Shown: positions 52,784 to 62,293 of the stretch, piece after piece
Layout of the letters: each line of letters opens with the position of its first letter
Numbering within the stretch: the first letter of the stretch is position 1
Assembly (NCBI RefSeq): GCF_034180645.1
Contig: NZ_JAXFNY010000008.1
Location: forward strand, 62,001 to 126,000
DNA: 64,000 nt
Direction of reading: 5' to 3'
Origin: Mobiluncus sp034180645
GTDB taxonomy: Bacteria; Actinomycetota; Actinomycetes; Actinomycetales; Actinomycetaceae
Notes under the pieces: model-generated
Database searches by the model: none
What the model saw: the letters and a program-made list of their open reading frames with translations, nothing else
Told to the model about the DNA's origin: nothing
Translations under genes and position numbers: made by a program

Positions 52784-53440
52784 GTGACTTTGCGAGATTT
52801 CTCCAGCTAGTTGGAGCAGGACCTCGGCGACTTCAAGTTTCGTGCCGCTGGCTTGACCTCGTTCGTTACCTTTCGAATCGAAAAAGAACAAGGTATTCCT
52901 GGCGGCTGCAAAACCGTGGCCGTCCCCGACTCGATTGACGCACAGCAGGTCGGCACCTTTGTCCAGGGCTTTCTTACGGCCTTGTTCCCGCACCTGCGCC
53001 TCACTGCCGGTCAGCGCCCCAAAGCCGACAATGGTCTGGCCCACGTGGCGGTGCTTAATGAGATTCATCAGGACGTCGGGGGTGCGTTCCAACTGCAAGG
53101 TGGGGATAGTGTCGGCGTGGCGGGTTATCTTTCCCGAGACTTGGATAGGGCGAAAGTCTGCTACGGCAGCGCACATGACTATCAAGTCTGCCCCCGTGGC
53201 GGCGGCGTTCATTTGGCGAAGCATCTCTTCCGCTGTAGGGGCCTCCGTGACCTTGACCCCGCGAGGAATGAGGGCTGCTTCCACGTTGGCGGCCACTAAC
53301 GTGACGTCGGCTCCGGTCTTTAGAGCTGCCCGAGCCACCTCACAGCCCTGGCGTCCCGTAGAACGATTCCCCAAGAAGCGCACTTCGTCCCAGGGCTCGC
53401 GAGTCCCCCCGGCGGAAACCACTACGGAACGAAAACTCAT
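52781..53440 (-). CDS. coaB: Phosphopantothenate-cysteine ligase domain (CoaB), separate from CoaC
   Basis: A 219-residue CoaB domain joining cysteine to phosphopantothenate. It has VVSAGGTREPWDEVRFLGNRSTG, MCAAVADFRP, SGKITRHAD and ERTPDVL. In actinobacteria CoaB is normally the C-terminal half of CoaBC. Here its ATG is in the same frame as CoaC and six codons after the CoaC amber stop. AAGG 7 nt upstream of the ATG could allow independent translation. Confidence 0.9.
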   Translation of the reverse strand: MSFRSVVVSAGGTREPWDEVRFLGNRSTGRQGCEVARAALKTGADVTLVAANVEAALIPRGVKVTEAPTAEEMLRQMNAAATGADLIVMCAAVADFRPIQVSGKITRHADTIPTLQLERTPDVLMNLIKHRHVGQTIVGFGALTGSEAQVREQGRKKALDKGADLLCVNRVGDGHGFAAARNTLFFFDSKGNERGQASGTKLEVAEVLLQLAGEISQSH

Positions 53441-53458
53441 GTGGCGGCCTTGTGAAAA

Positions 53459-54046
53459 CTATTCGATAGAACCGGGGGCACTCATACCGAGCTGTGCCAA
53501 AACCGCATCACAAATGACGTCTGGTTGACTGAGGCGTCCGATGCCATGGGAGTTGTCGGCCAGCTTGCCGGTTTCGGGACCGATAAAGCGCCAGCCCCGT
53601 TCACGCAGCACCGCCACGTTGTCCTGGGTCGCCGCGTTTTCCCACATTGTGGGGTGCATTGACGGAGCGATGAGACGCGGGCAGTCGACCGTGATTGCAA
53701 CTAGGGTGAGGAACTCGTCAGCTAGACCCATGCGGAAACGTGCCATCAAATCGGCGGAAGCTCCCACCGTCAGGAACAGGTCTGCTTGGCTGGCTAGGGT
53801 TACGTGGGTAATGAAGTCAGGGGTCTGGAACACGTCCGTATGAATCGGGTGATTGCTCAGGGATTCCCAGGTCGCCTTCCCCACAAAATTGAGCGAATCA
53901 ACCGTGGGACAAACCCACACGTTAACCCCGGCAGCGATGAGACTGCGCAGCACCTCAATGGCTTTAAACGCGGCCACGGAGGCTCCCACCCCCAAGATGA
54001 CGGTTTTCTCTGGACCGTGGGGGGCGTCAAGTTCAGGCGTTGTCAT
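53459..54046 (-). CDS. coaC: Phosphopantothenoylcysteine decarboxylase domain (CoaC), ended by amber codon
   Basis: A 195-residue flavoprotein domain of the HFCD type: VILGVGASVAAFKAIEVLR at the FMN site, HVTLASQADLFLTVGASADL, and APSMHPTMWENAAT. The flap segment GKLADNSHGIGRLSQP lacks the Cys seen in E. coli Dfp, a difference I recall also in mycobacterial CoaBC. The frame stops at TAG (53459-53461) and, read through, continues directly into CoaB. It overlaps the end of rpoZ by 14 nt. Confidence 0.88.
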   Translation of the reverse strand: MTTPELDAPHGPEKTVILGVGASVAAFKAIEVLRSLIAAGVNVWVCPTVDSLNFVGKATWESLSNHPIHTDVFQTPDFITHVTLASQADLFLTVGASADLMARFRMGLADEFLTLVAITVDCPRLIAPSMHPTMWENAATQDNVAVLRERGWRFIGPETGKLADNSHGIGRLSQPDVICDAVLAQLGMSAPGSIE

Positions 54047-54401
54047 CTTTCGCCAGGCCCTCGGAGAAAGAGACCGCCAAGGCTTCCAGCGGATTTACCG
54101 GTTCCGAGGTATCCTCCTCAGGAGCCTCGTCTTCTGGCTCATCGCCCTTTAACTGCATATCCAACATGCCCTGCGCGATTTCATGCATGGCAATAGACAG
54201 GGGCTTTTCCCGCGGACCGTGATCAACCAGCGGGCCGATAGTGTCCAACAGGCCCGCTTCCAGCTGCTGGTTATAGGTGTTAATCTGGCGTGCGCGAGCA
54301 GCCGCGAAAGCCACCAGGGCGTACTTAGAATCAACGTTTTCCAGCAGGTCGTCAATAGGCGGGTCAGTGATACCCTCGGGGTGAGCGACGGTTCCGGTCA
54401 T
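54033..54401 (-). CDS. rpoZ: RNA polymerase omega subunit
   Basis: A 122-residue omega subunit that helps assemble beta'. The conserved core is PPIDDLLENVDSKYALVAFAAARARQINTYNQ, then the actinobacterial extension HGPREKPLSIAMHEIAQG. The final 40 residues are acidic (GDEPEDEAPEEDT), then ALAVSFSEGLAKDDNA. GAGGGGGA lies 6-7 nt before the ATG. Order mihF-gmk-rpoZ-coaBC-metK matches M. tuberculosis Rv1388-Rv1392. Confidence 0.95.
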   Translation of the reverse strand: MTGTVAHPEGITDPPIDDLLENVDSKYALVAFAAARARQINTYNQQLEAGLLDTIGPLVDHGPREKPLSIAMHEIAQGMLDMQLKGDEPEDEAPEEDTSEPVNPLEALAVSFSEGLAKDDNA

Positions 54402-54449
54402 AAAAAATCCCCCTCAATAGTGATTTTTGGTTTCTTCAGCCCAGCTATC

Positions 54450-55022
54450 CTAGCGCAAACCCATAATTTTAGCCAGTTGCGCGGTAGCGTTAGGCACTTC
54501 GTCATTGACCACGATTTCGTCAAATTCCTCAGCGGCAGCCAACTCGGTGCGCGCCGTATCCAAGCGCAGGCGCTGCTCTTCCGAGGACTCCGTGCCACGC
54601 CCCTGCAAACGGCGCACCAGCTCCTCCCAAGACGGGGGCTTGAGGAAAATGGTGTGCGCATCTGGACGCAGAGCTTTTACCTGCCGGGCTCCCGCCAAGT
54701 CGATTTCCAACAGAACCGGTTTGCCCTGACGTAAAGCCTCATCGACAGGGGCGGCTGGGGTACCGTAGTAGTTTTTGCCGTGAACCTGTGCCCACTCCAA
54801 CAGTCCCCCGGTTTCGATTAGCTGTTCGAACTGGGGTTTCGTCATGAAAATATAGGACTGTCCATCGACTTCTCCCGGTCGAGGATCTCGAGTGGTGGCA
54901 GAAATGGACAGGTAAAACTCTCCCGGAAAAGTCGCACAGAGAGAACCCACCACTGTTCCCTTTCCAACAGCGGTGGGTCCGCTAAGTATGAACAGCCGGG
55001 CAGTAGCGCCGGCGTCCGCCAT
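54450..55022 (-). CDS. gmk: Guanylate kinase
   Basis: A 190-residue kinase phosphorylating GMP to GDP. The P-loop is LSGPTAVGKGTVV, the GMP-binding block ISATTRDPRPGEVDGQSYIF, and the lid KPPSWEELVRRLQGRGTES. The ATG shares one base with the mihF stop (TGATG), so translation is coupled. Confidence 0.97.
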   Translation of the reverse strand: MADAGATARLFILSGPTAVGKGTVVGSLCATFPGEFYLSISATTRDPRPGEVDGQSYIFMTKPQFEQLIETGGLLEWAQVHGKNYYGTPAAPVDEALRQGKPVLLEIDLAGARQVKALRPDAHTIFLKPPSWEELVRRLQGRGTESSEEQRLRLDTARTELAAAEEFDEIVVNDEVPNATAQLAKIMGLR

Positions 55023-55333
55023 CAGCCGAAACGCTTGATGAGTTCGGCGGTCTGGTGGGGACCAAGACCACGGATGCGACGAGCCGGAGAAATCCCGATT
55101 TCTTCCATTGCCAAGGCGGCGGTCTTAGCGCCGACGCGAGGAAGCGACTCCAGCAAAGACTGAACTTTCATCTTTGCCAGGGCTTCGTCCTTTTCGGCAG
55201 CCTTCAAAACTTGGGACAGCGTCTTTTTGCGGTTCTTTAAATCAGCTTTGACTTCAGCACGATGTTTACGCGCCGCCGCGGCCTTTTTCAAGGCTTCCGC
55301 ACGCTGTTCAGCGGTAAGTGGAGGAAGTGCCAT
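55022..55333 (-). CDS. mihF: Integration host factor, actinobacterial type (mIHF)
   Basis: A 103-residue nucleoid protein unrelated to proteobacterial IHF. It has a basic helical first half (AEALKKAAAARKHRAEVKADLKNRKKTL) and a helix-two turns-helix second half (SLLESLPRVGAKTAALAMEEIGI, RIRGLGPHQTAELIKRFG). It bends DNA non-specifically and supports phage integration and nucleoid order. AGGAG 8 nt upstream of the ATG. First gene of the mihF-gmk-rpoZ-coaC run. Confidence 0.96.
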   Translation of the reverse strand: MALPPLTAEQRAEALKKAAAARKHRAEVKADLKNRKKTLSQVLKAAEKDEALAKMKVQSLLESLPRVGAKTAALAMEEIGISPARRIRGLGPHQTAELIKRFG

Positions 55334-55353
55334 TTGCTATACTCCTGTTTTCT

Positions 55354-55388
55354 GTCTTATTTGTGGACCCGAATTGGTCAACGACCAA
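55354..55388 (-). promoter_or_regulatory. mihF promoter region with inverted repeat over the -35
   Basis: TTGGTC / GACCAA arms (55374-55379, 55383-55388) overlap TTGACC (55381-55376 minus strand), a good -35. TAAGAC 16 nt on is a weak -10. Confidence 0.4.
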
Positions 55389-55417
55389 CCCTAGAGAGCA
55401 TTCTATACAGTATTGCT

Positions 55418-56308
55418 TCACGAAATTAGGGATTTAAGGGAATCTAAATTTTCTCCGAAGGCGGCTTGTAGCGCACCTGCCTCGGGACCGCGGCGCAAAA
55501 TCCCGCGAGAACTCGAAACTATAATCCGGTCTGTGGCTTTCCCAAAGACTTTGGCGATACTTTCCGGGTTTCCACCCTGAGCGCCAAAGCCGGGCACCAG
55601 CAGCGGCGCATTCGCTTCGTCAAGGAGAGACTCTAAACCGCGCATACGCTCCCCGACGGTGGCTCCCACGACCAAACCTACGTGACCCCAGTACCCCGCT
55701 TGTGCCGCCTGACGATTTTCCTCACCCGCACGTTGCATAATATCCGCAGCCAGGGACTTCTCAGGTGTTCCACCCTCATTCAAAATCATCGCTGATTGGA
55801 TTGAGGCGGACTCCGGGTTTGAGGTTAACGCCAGTACAAACGTCCCCTTGCCGTTCTGTTTTGCCAGGTCCAGCGCGGGACGCAGGGACTCGAATCCCAA
55901 GAACGGACTCAGCGTCATCGCGTCAGCCTCCAACGGACCTTCTGACAGGTACGCCCTCGCGTAGGCGCTCATGGTGGAACCGATGTCGCCGCGCTTCACA
56001 TCCACAATGCTGATTGCGCCAACGTCATGAATTGCCCGCAAAGTCGCGGTGAGCGCGGAAATGCCGGAAGCACCATATTCCTCGAACAGCGCCGATTGCG
56101 GCTTAAAGAATCCACACAAATCGCCCAGTGCGTCCAGCACACGCATGGAAAAATCCCATACGCCAGCCCCGCTGCGCGGCAAACCCCAGGCTTCTAATAG
56201 CTCCGGGTGAGGATCTATCCCCACACAGAGAGATCCCCGGTCTGCAATGGTTTCGAGGCAACGTTTTCCAAACGGTTCGACAGGATTTGCTTCTGGCGCA
56301 GCGCTCAT
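55418..56308 (-). CDS. pyrF: Orotidine 5'-phosphate decarboxylase, subfamily 2
   Basis: A 296-residue enzyme for the last step to UMP. The catalytic motif is SIVDVKRGDIGSTMSAYA, with LCVGIDPHPELL at the N-terminus and LVPGFGAQGGN at the phosphate-gripper strand. It is the long bacterial PyrF type found in mycobacteria. GAAAGGGAA upstream supports the ATG. Last gene of the pyr operon. Confidence 0.96.
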   Translation of the reverse strand: MSAAPEANPVEPFGKRCLETIADRGSLCVGIDPHPELLEAWGLPRSGAGVWDFSMRVLDALGDLCGFFKPQSALFEEYGASGISALTATLRAIHDVGAISIVDVKRGDIGSTMSAYARAYLSEGPLEADAMTLSPFLGFESLRPALDLAKQNGKGTFVLALTSNPESASIQSAMILNEGGTPEKSLAADIMQRAGEENRQAAQAGYWGHVGLVVGATVGERMRGLESLLDEANAPLLVPGFGAQGGNPESIAKVFGKATDRIIVSSSRGILRRGPEAGALQAAFGENLDSLKSLIS

Positions 56309-56377
56309 GACTTCCCTTTCTCAAGTGACATCAGGAACTCGCTCAGAGCAAAAATCCGAGCTCCCTGAAAAGCCATT

Positions 56378-59300
56378 TTATGCCTTACCGGGCATCCGAG
56401 TACCGGACTTTTCCATTTCAATTTGTCGTTCCTGCAAAGACCGCACCGTGAAAGTCTGTCCCTGGCTGAGGAAATCCATCACCTGTACGGCGACCTGGAG
56501 GGTGCGCATAGTTGTGATGATGACCTTGTTGGCGGTAGCGGCCGCGGTGCGAATCCGGTATCCCGCTTCGCGAGTGCCCTTGCCGCGTTCCGGAGTGTTG
56601 ACGACCATGCCAACTTCCGCAGATTTCACGAAAGAGCTGAAGGACGTGTCGGCTGACCCGTCGGTGAGTTGCCGATCCTTTTCCACCCGGGTGACCGGAA
56701 TCCCATTGCGTTCCAAGACCGAAGCCGTCCCCTCGGTAGCCACCAGCTTGTAACCTAGCTGGTGGAGGCGTGAACACGGCAGAATAATGTGGCGTTTATC
56801 CCGGTCAGACACTGTCACCACGATAGTCTTGCCCGGTTTGGGCAGCGCTCCTACTGTAGCCAGCTCGGACTTAGCATAGGCCATGGGCAGATTCATTCCC
56901 AAGCCCATCGCCTCGCCGGTCGAACGCATTTCCGGTCCCAGAATCGTATCGACCATCGTGCCGCTAAAGGTGCGGAAACGCTTGAAAGGAAGGACCACTT
57001 CCTTGACGGCGATGTCGGGAAAGCTACTCCACTGGGCAAAGTCCACGCCCGGCAGCATGCCGCATTCACGCAACTGGGCAATGGTGGTGCCGGTCATGAC
57101 TTTGGCGGCCGCCTTCGCCAGGGGAACCCCGGTCGCTTTCGCCACGAACGGAACGGTGCGCGACGCCCTGGGGTTCGCTTCGATAATGTTGAGCACTCCC
57201 GCCGCCAGCGCGAACTGAATGTTGATGAGCCCGACAGTGCCCACGCCTTGAGCAATAGATTCGGTCGCGGCGCGTATCTGGTTAATTATCGTGCCCGAGA
57301 GCGTGGCAGGGGGCAGTACGCAAGCCGAGTCTCCGGAGTGAATACCCGCCTCTTCGATGTGTTCCATCACACCAGCCAGGTACAGCTCGTGTCCGTCATA
57401 GAGCGCATCCACATCGATTTCGATGGCATCGTCCATGAAATGGTCAATGAGCAGCGGTCCGGCGCCAACTCCGGCCGAATCCGGCCCCAATCGACTGAGG
57501 TAATCCTCAAAATGGTCGGCGTTGAAAATTATTTCCATGCCTCGACCCCCCAGCACGTAGGAGGGGCGGGCCAGCAGGGGAAACCCAATCTCGGCGGCGA
57601 TGTCTCGCGCTCCGGCATTCGTGGTGGCAGTGCCGTGGGCGGGGGCAGCCACTCCGGCGGCGGTATAGACCCGTTCGAACTCTTGCCGGTCCTCGGCTAA
57701 GTCAATCGCACGCGCCTGGGTGCCCAAAATTGGCACTCCGGCATCGGTGAGGCGCCGCGCCAGAGACAGCGGGGTTTGGCCTCCCAACTGGACAATCATC
57801 CCGGCTACCGGCCCGCAAGCAAGTTCCGCCCGGTACACCTCATAGACGTCTTCAAAGGTCAAGGGTTCAAAGTAGAGCCGCGAGGCGATGTCGTAGTCGG
57901 TCGACACGGTCTCGGGGTTACAGTTGACCATAATCGTGTCGTAGTCGTCTTTCAGCGTCAGGGCAGCGTGCACGCAAGAGTAGTCGAATTCGATACCCTG
58001 CCCGATTCGATTCGGTCCGGAACCCAAGATGATGACCGCCGGCTTCTCACGCGGCTGCACCTCGGTACTGAGGTCGTAGGACGAATAATGATATGGCGTG
58101 TTCGCGGCGAATTCCCCGGCGCAGGTGTCGACTTTCTTGTACACCGGGTGCAGGCCAAAAGCGTCGCGAACTTCCCGCACGGTGTCCTCTGAAATGCCCC
58201 TAATCTGGGCAATTTGCAGGTCTGAGAATCCATGACGTTTCGCTTCGCGCAGTAACTGGGGTTGCAAAGCGGGAGCTTCCCGCAGACGCTGGGCCACCTC
58301 GCAGAGGATAAACAACTGGTCGATAAACCACGGGTCTATTTTGGTTGCAGCATAGATGTCTGCAGCCGACGCTCCCCCACGGATTGCCTGCACCACCTGG
58401 GTCAAGCGTCGCTCCGTCGGTGTAGCCATTTGTTCCAGGAGTTGTGCGGTTTGCTCCGGGTTGGGAGCGGGCTGAGCGAAGTCAAAGCTGGATCCGCGCT
58501 TGTCCAGGGAGCGTAACGCCTTTTGCAGGGCCTCGGTAAAGTTTCTGCCGATAGCCATCGCTTCGCCCACCGATTTCATGGTGGTGGTCAGTGTCGGGTC
58601 GGCCGCGGGGAACTTTTCAAAAGCAAACCGCGGGGCTTTCACCACCACATAATCCAAGGTGGGCTCGAACGACGCCGGGGTGGACAGCGTAATGTCGTTG
58701 GGAATCTCGTCCAAGGTGTACCCCACTGCCAGCCGCGCGGCGATTTTTGCAATCGGGAAACCTGTTGCCTTTGATGCCAGAGCCGAAGAACGCGACACGC
58801 GCGGGTTCATTTCAATGACGATAATCCGGCCGGTCTGGGGGTGGACGGCGAACTGGATATTGCACCCGCCCGTGTCCACACCGACCTCGCGAATGACGGC
58901 AATCCCGATATCGCGCAACCGTTGCATTTCCCGATCGGTCAAAGTCATGGCGGGTGCCACCGTGATGGAATCCCCCGTATGCACCCCAACCGGATCCAGG
59001 TTCTCGATAGAACACACGACCACGACGTTATCGGCGCGGTCCCGCATCAGTTCGAGCTCATATTCTTTCCACCCGATGATGGCTTCTTCCAACAGAACTT
59101 CGTTCGTCAGCGAATCGGACAGACCCGCCGTGGCAATCCGTTCCAAATCCTGTTGATTATAGGCAATCCCGGAACCCAAGCCCCCCATAGTAAAGGACGG
59201 GCGCACCACGACGGGAAAACCGAGCTGCGCGACCGCGGCGTTGACCTCCTCTAGGGAATGAGCAATGAAAGACCGGGCCACTTCCGCACCGCAGCGTTCC

Positions 59301-59707
59301 ACGACTTTCTTAAATTCTTCCCGGTCCTCGCCCGCGTTGATGGCCGCCGCATTAGCGCCGATGAGTTCGACCTGGTATTTGTCCAAAATCCCGGCTTCGC
59401 TCAGATTAACCGCCGCGTTCAAGGCCGTTTGTCCGCCCAGCGTGGGCAGCAGCGCATCGGGACGTTCCTTGGCGATAATAGATTCCAAGAATTCGGTGGT
59501 AATCGGTTCGATATAGGTGCAGTCGGCGACCTCCGGGTCAGTCATAATGGTGGCGGGGTTGGAGTTGACCAAAATAACTTTCAAGCCCTCATTACGCAGC
59601 ACTCGACAGGCTTGCGTACCCGAATAGTCGAACTCGGCCGCTTGACCGATGACAATCGGCCCGGAGCCGATGACCATAACAGATTGTAAATCTTGACGCA
59701 GCGGCAT
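56378..59707 (-). CDS. carB: Carbamoyl-phosphate synthase large subunit
   Basis: A 1109-residue CarB using bicarbonate, ATP and ammonia from CarA. Two homologous ATP-grasp halves: VIGSGPIVIGQAAEFDYSGTQA at the start and ILGSGPNRIGQGIEFDYSCVHA near 575; RPSFTMGGLGSG and RPSYVLGGRGM loops; and a C-terminal MGS-like allosteric domain (about 960-1075). Its start shares one base with the carA stop (TGATG). Serves pyrimidines and arginine. Confidence 0.98.
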   Translation of the reverse strand: MPLRQDLQSVMVIGSGPIVIGQAAEFDYSGTQACRVLRNEGLKVILVNSNPATIMTDPEVADCTYIEPITTEFLESIIAKERPDALLPTLGGQTALNAAVNLSEAGILDKYQVELIGANAAAINAGEDREEFKKVVERCGAEVARSFIAHSLEEVNAAVAQLGFPVVVRPSFTMGGLGSGIAYNQQDLERIATAGLSDSLTNEVLLEEAIIGWKEYELELMRDRADNVVVVCSIENLDPVGVHTGDSITVAPAMTLTDREMQRLRDIGIAVIREVGVDTGGCNIQFAVHPQTGRIIVIEMNPRVSRSSALASKATGFPIAKIAARLAVGYTLDEIPNDITLSTPASFEPTLDYVVVKAPRFAFEKFPAADPTLTTTMKSVGEAMAIGRNFTEALQKALRSLDKRGSSFDFAQPAPNPEQTAQLLEQMATPTERRLTQVVQAIRGGASAADIYAATKIDPWFIDQLFILCEVAQRLREAPALQPQLLREAKRHGFSDLQIAQIRGISEDTVREVRDAFGLHPVYKKVDTCAGEFAANTPYHYSSYDLSTEVQPREKPAVIILGSGPNRIGQGIEFDYSCVHAALTLKDDYDTIMVNCNPETVSTDYDIASRLYFEPLTFEDVYEVYRAELACGPVAGMIVQLGGQTPLSLARRLTDAGVPILGTQARAIDLAEDRQEFERVYTAAGVAAPAHGTATTNAGARDIAAEIGFPLLARPSYVLGGRGMEIIFNADHFEDYLSRLGPDSAGVGAGPLLIDHFMDDAIEIDVDALYDGHELYLAGVMEHIEEAGIHSGDSACVLPPATLSGTIINQIRAATESIAQGVGTVGLINIQFALAAGVLNIIEANPRASRTVPFVAKATGVPLAKAAAKVMTGTTIAQLRECGMLPGVDFAQWSSFPDIAVKEVVLPFKRFRTFSGTMVDTILGPEMRSTGEAMGLGMNLPMAYAKSELATVGALPKPGKTIVVTVSDRDKRHIILPCSRLHQLGYKLVATEGTASVLERNGIPVTRVEKDRQLTDGSADTSFSSFVKSAEVGMVVNTPERGKGTREAGYRIRTAAATANKVIITTMRTLQVAVQVMDFLSQGQTFTVRSLQERQIEMEKSGTRMPGKA

Positions 59708-60978
59708 CAGGAATCCGCCTTCCCGGTGGTATTTTCACAGCGATGTTGCAGCATCATCTGTAAAAAGTCGTTGAACAGGTGTGAGGCATCGTGCGGACCG
59801 GCGGCAGCTTCGGGGTGATATTGCACGGAAAAGGCCGGGATGTCCAGGCACCTCAGACCTTCTACGACATTGTCGTTCAGTCCGATGTGGGTAACTTCCG
59901 CTCGGCCGTATTTCCCGTTGCAAAAGGGCGTTACCGAGGCTTCTCCCAGCGGCATATCTACCGCAAAACCGTGGTTGTGGGCGGTGATTTCGACTTTACC
60001 GGTGCGTCTGTCCAGCACGGGCTGGTTCACTCCCCGGTGACCGTAAACGAGCTTGTAAGTTCCGTAGCCTAGGGCGCGTCCCAACAGCTGATTGCCGAAA
60101 CAGATTCCGAAGTACGGCAGTCCCGCGTCCAGCACCTCGCGTAGCAGCTCAATTTCATGAGTGGCTGCGCTGGGGTCGCCGGGGCCGTTTGAGAAAAATA
60201 CCCCGTCGGGGTTGATGGACTGCAGGTCTTTCAGGGTCGAGTCCGCGGGAAACACGTGAACTTCCACGCCTAGGGAAGCCAAAATTTCCGGGGTGCGAGA
60301 CTTAACCCCCAAGTCCAATGCCGCCAACACCGCCCGTGGGCTCCCACCGGCGAATTCACCGGTGGGAGCAATCACATAGGGTGTTTTGGTAGAGACTTCG
60401 GCGCTGAGCGCCGCCCCCGTCATCTGCGGGGAGTCTTGAATGATGGATCTTAAAGCCGCGACCGCGTGGGGTTCCAAGTTTTCGGCGCCGACCGGCATGG
60501 CGTCGCCCGAAAAAATGCCACCCCGCAGGGCACCGGCTTGACGAATATGCAAAGTCAAGGCTCGCGTATCCACATCACTGATTCCCACGATGCCGTGACG
60601 CACCAGCTCATCTTCCAGGTCACTTTCGGCACGCCAGTTCGAGGCTCGGCGAGCCGGATCTCGCACCACATAACCCGCCACCCAAATCTGGTTAGATTCC
60701 GGGTCGGTCGTGTTCATGCCGGTGTTGCCGATATGCGGTGCGGTCATGACCAAGATTTGTCGATGATAGGAAGGATCCGTGAGGGATTCTTGATAGCCGG
60801 TCATTCCAGTGGAAAACACGACTTCACCCAAGGTTCGCCCGCTGGCTCCGAAAGCCTTGCCCGACAGGGCAAAACCATCCTCCAGAACCAGCACCGCGTC
60901 TCCCCGATCCATCGGGAGCGCGGGGCGGGCGCCACTTTGTGGATTATGGCCTTGACCAGGCATTTCCATCGTTGTCAT
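59707..60978 (-). CDS. carA: Carbamoyl-phosphate synthase small subunit
   Basis: A 423-residue glutaminase subunit. N-terminal domain LVLEDGFALSGKAFGA...FSTGMTGYQESLTDPSY; class I amidotransferase with FGICFGNQLLGRAL (catalytic Cys) and QYHPEAAAGPHD (His, Glu). I start at the ATG at 60978, just after the pyrC stop; the frame is open upstream only through pyrC. The ribosome-binding site is weak, and later in-frame ATGs cannot be excluded. Confidence 0.95.
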   Translation of the reverse strand: MTTMEMPGQGHNPQSGARPALPMDRGDAVLVLEDGFALSGKAFGASGRTLGEVVFSTGMTGYQESLTDPSYHRQILVMTAPHIGNTGMNTTDPESNQIWVAGYVVRDPARRASNWRAESDLEDELVRHGIVGISDVDTRALTLHIRQAGALRGGIFSGDAMPVGAENLEPHAVAALRSIIQDSPQMTGAALSAEVSTKTPYVIAPTGEFAGGSPRAVLAALDLGVKSRTPEILASLGVEVHVFPADSTLKDLQSINPDGVFFSNGPGDPSAATHEIELLREVLDAGLPYFGICFGNQLLGRALGYGTYKLVYGHRGVNQPVLDRRTGKVEITAHNHGFAVDMPLGEASVTPFCNGKYGRAEVTHIGLNDNVVEGLRCLDIPAFSVQYHPEAAAGPHDASHLFNDFLQMMLQHRCENTTGKADS

Positions 60979-60982
60979 ATTC

Positions 60983-62293
60983 TTAGCGCTGATCGAGCGG
61001 GATAGCCGTGGCGTCCATAATCGTGAACTCGCCCTTCCACATGGTGTACCGCGCCTGACCGGGCAGTTCCATGCCGAGGTAAGGGGTGTTTGTGGACAGG
61101 GAATGCTGCGACTCCAGGTCAATGGTGCGGCGCGTGGATGGATCCCACAAGGTCAGGTTCGCCGGTTTGCCGGTGACGATGCCCTGACCCTGTTCCTTGA
61201 CTCGGCCAATATGCGCCGGCGCGGTAGACATGACTCGCGCCACGTCCTCCCACGTGAACTTGCCAGTATCGACCATGACTTTCTGAACCACCGGCAGAGC
61301 GGTTTCCAAACCAATCATGCCGAAAGCCCCGGCTTGCCACTCGCAGTCCTTTTCCTCCAAAGGATGGGGCGCGTGGTCGGTACCGATACAGTCAATAGTG
61401 CCATCCATCAGACCAGCCACCAAGGCTTCAGTGTCCGCAGCAGTGCGCAGCGGCGGGTTGACCTTGTAGCGCGGGTCGTAGGTCTGAGCCATTTCCTCGG
61501 TCAGCAGGATGTGGTGCGGGGTGGCTTCGGCAGTCACGGCGATGCCGCGGCTCTTGGCCCACCGCACGATGTCGACCGAGCCTGCGGTGGACACGTGACA
61601 GATGTGGACGCGCGAACCCACGTGGGAAGCCAACTGAATATCGCGCAGAATAATGGCTTCTTCCGCAACCGCCGGCCAACCGGGCATACCCATAACCGCA
61701 GACAGCGGAGACTCGTTCATTTGTGCGTTTTCAGTCAGACGCGGGTCTTGGGCGTGCTGAGCAACCACCCCGTCAAAGGTCTTTACGTATTCCAGAGCAC
61801 GGCGCATCAATACCGGGTCGGAAACGCATTTTCCGTCGTCAGAAAACACCGTGACGTGCGCGTCTGAACGGTTCATGGACCCCAAGTCGGCCAGGTGTTC
61901 ACCTTGCAGACCGGCGGAAACGGCACCGACCGGGCACACCTGTACCCAGCCCGCGAGGTTCCCCAAGTGCACGACCTGCTCGACGATACCGGCGTTGTCC
62001 TGGACGGGATTGGTGTTAGCCATCGCGTGAACACAGGTATAACCGCCGTAAGCCGCTGAAAGCGTGCCGGAAGCGACCGTTTCCGCGTCCTCGTCGCCAG
62101 GTTCGCGCAGGTGAGTGTGCATATCAACCAGGCCGGGCAAAGCCACCAAGCCGTTGCCATCAATGGTGGTAGCGCCAGCGGAAACAGCATCCGCCGCATT
62201 CGCGCCTACACCCGCAAAAATGCCGTCCTTGACAGCAATGTCAGCCCCCTCACCGTTCGGCAGGGTCACGTTCTTAATCAAATATTCCTTCAC
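60983..62293 (-). CDS. pyrC: Dihydroorotase
   Basis: A 436-residue class I dihydroorotase cyclising carbamoyl-aspartate. Metal ligands: DMHTHLREPG, HICHVSTAGSVD, and GTDHAPHPLEEKD. GTG start overlapping the pyrB stop (GTGA), with GGAGG 8 nt upstream inside pyrB. Confidence 0.97.
   Translation of the reverse strand: MKEYLIKNVTLPNGEGADIAVKDGIFAGVGANAADAVSAGATTIDGNGLVALPGLVDMHTHLREPGDEDAETVASGTLSAAYGGYTCVHAMANTNPVQDNAGIVEQVVHLGNLAGWVQVCPVGAVSAGLQGEHLADLGSMNRSDAHVTVFSDDGKCVSDPVLMRRALEYVKTFDGVVAQHAQDPRLTENAQMNESPLSAVMGMPGWPAVAEEAIILRDIQLASHVGSRVHICHVSTAGSVDIVRWAKSRGIAVTAEATPHHILLTEEMAQTYDPRYKVNPPLRTAADTEALVAGLMDGTIDCIGTDHAPHPLEEKDCEWQAGAFGMIGLETALPVVQKVMVDTGKFTWEDVARVMSTAPAHIGRVKEQGQGIVTGKPANLTLWDPSTRRTIDLESQHSLSTNTPYLGMELPGQARYTMWKGEFTIMDATAIPLDQR

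Noticed and set aside
53459..54046. CoaC seems to lack the catalytic Asn (PSMH) and Cys of E. coli Dfp
   Set aside because: I recall the same PAMH and Cys-less flap in mycobacterial CoaBC, so this is probably the actinobacterial norm and not a sign of decay.
56789..57700. 303-codon frame antisense to carB
   Set aside because: Overlaps a certain gene over its full length and resembles no protein family.
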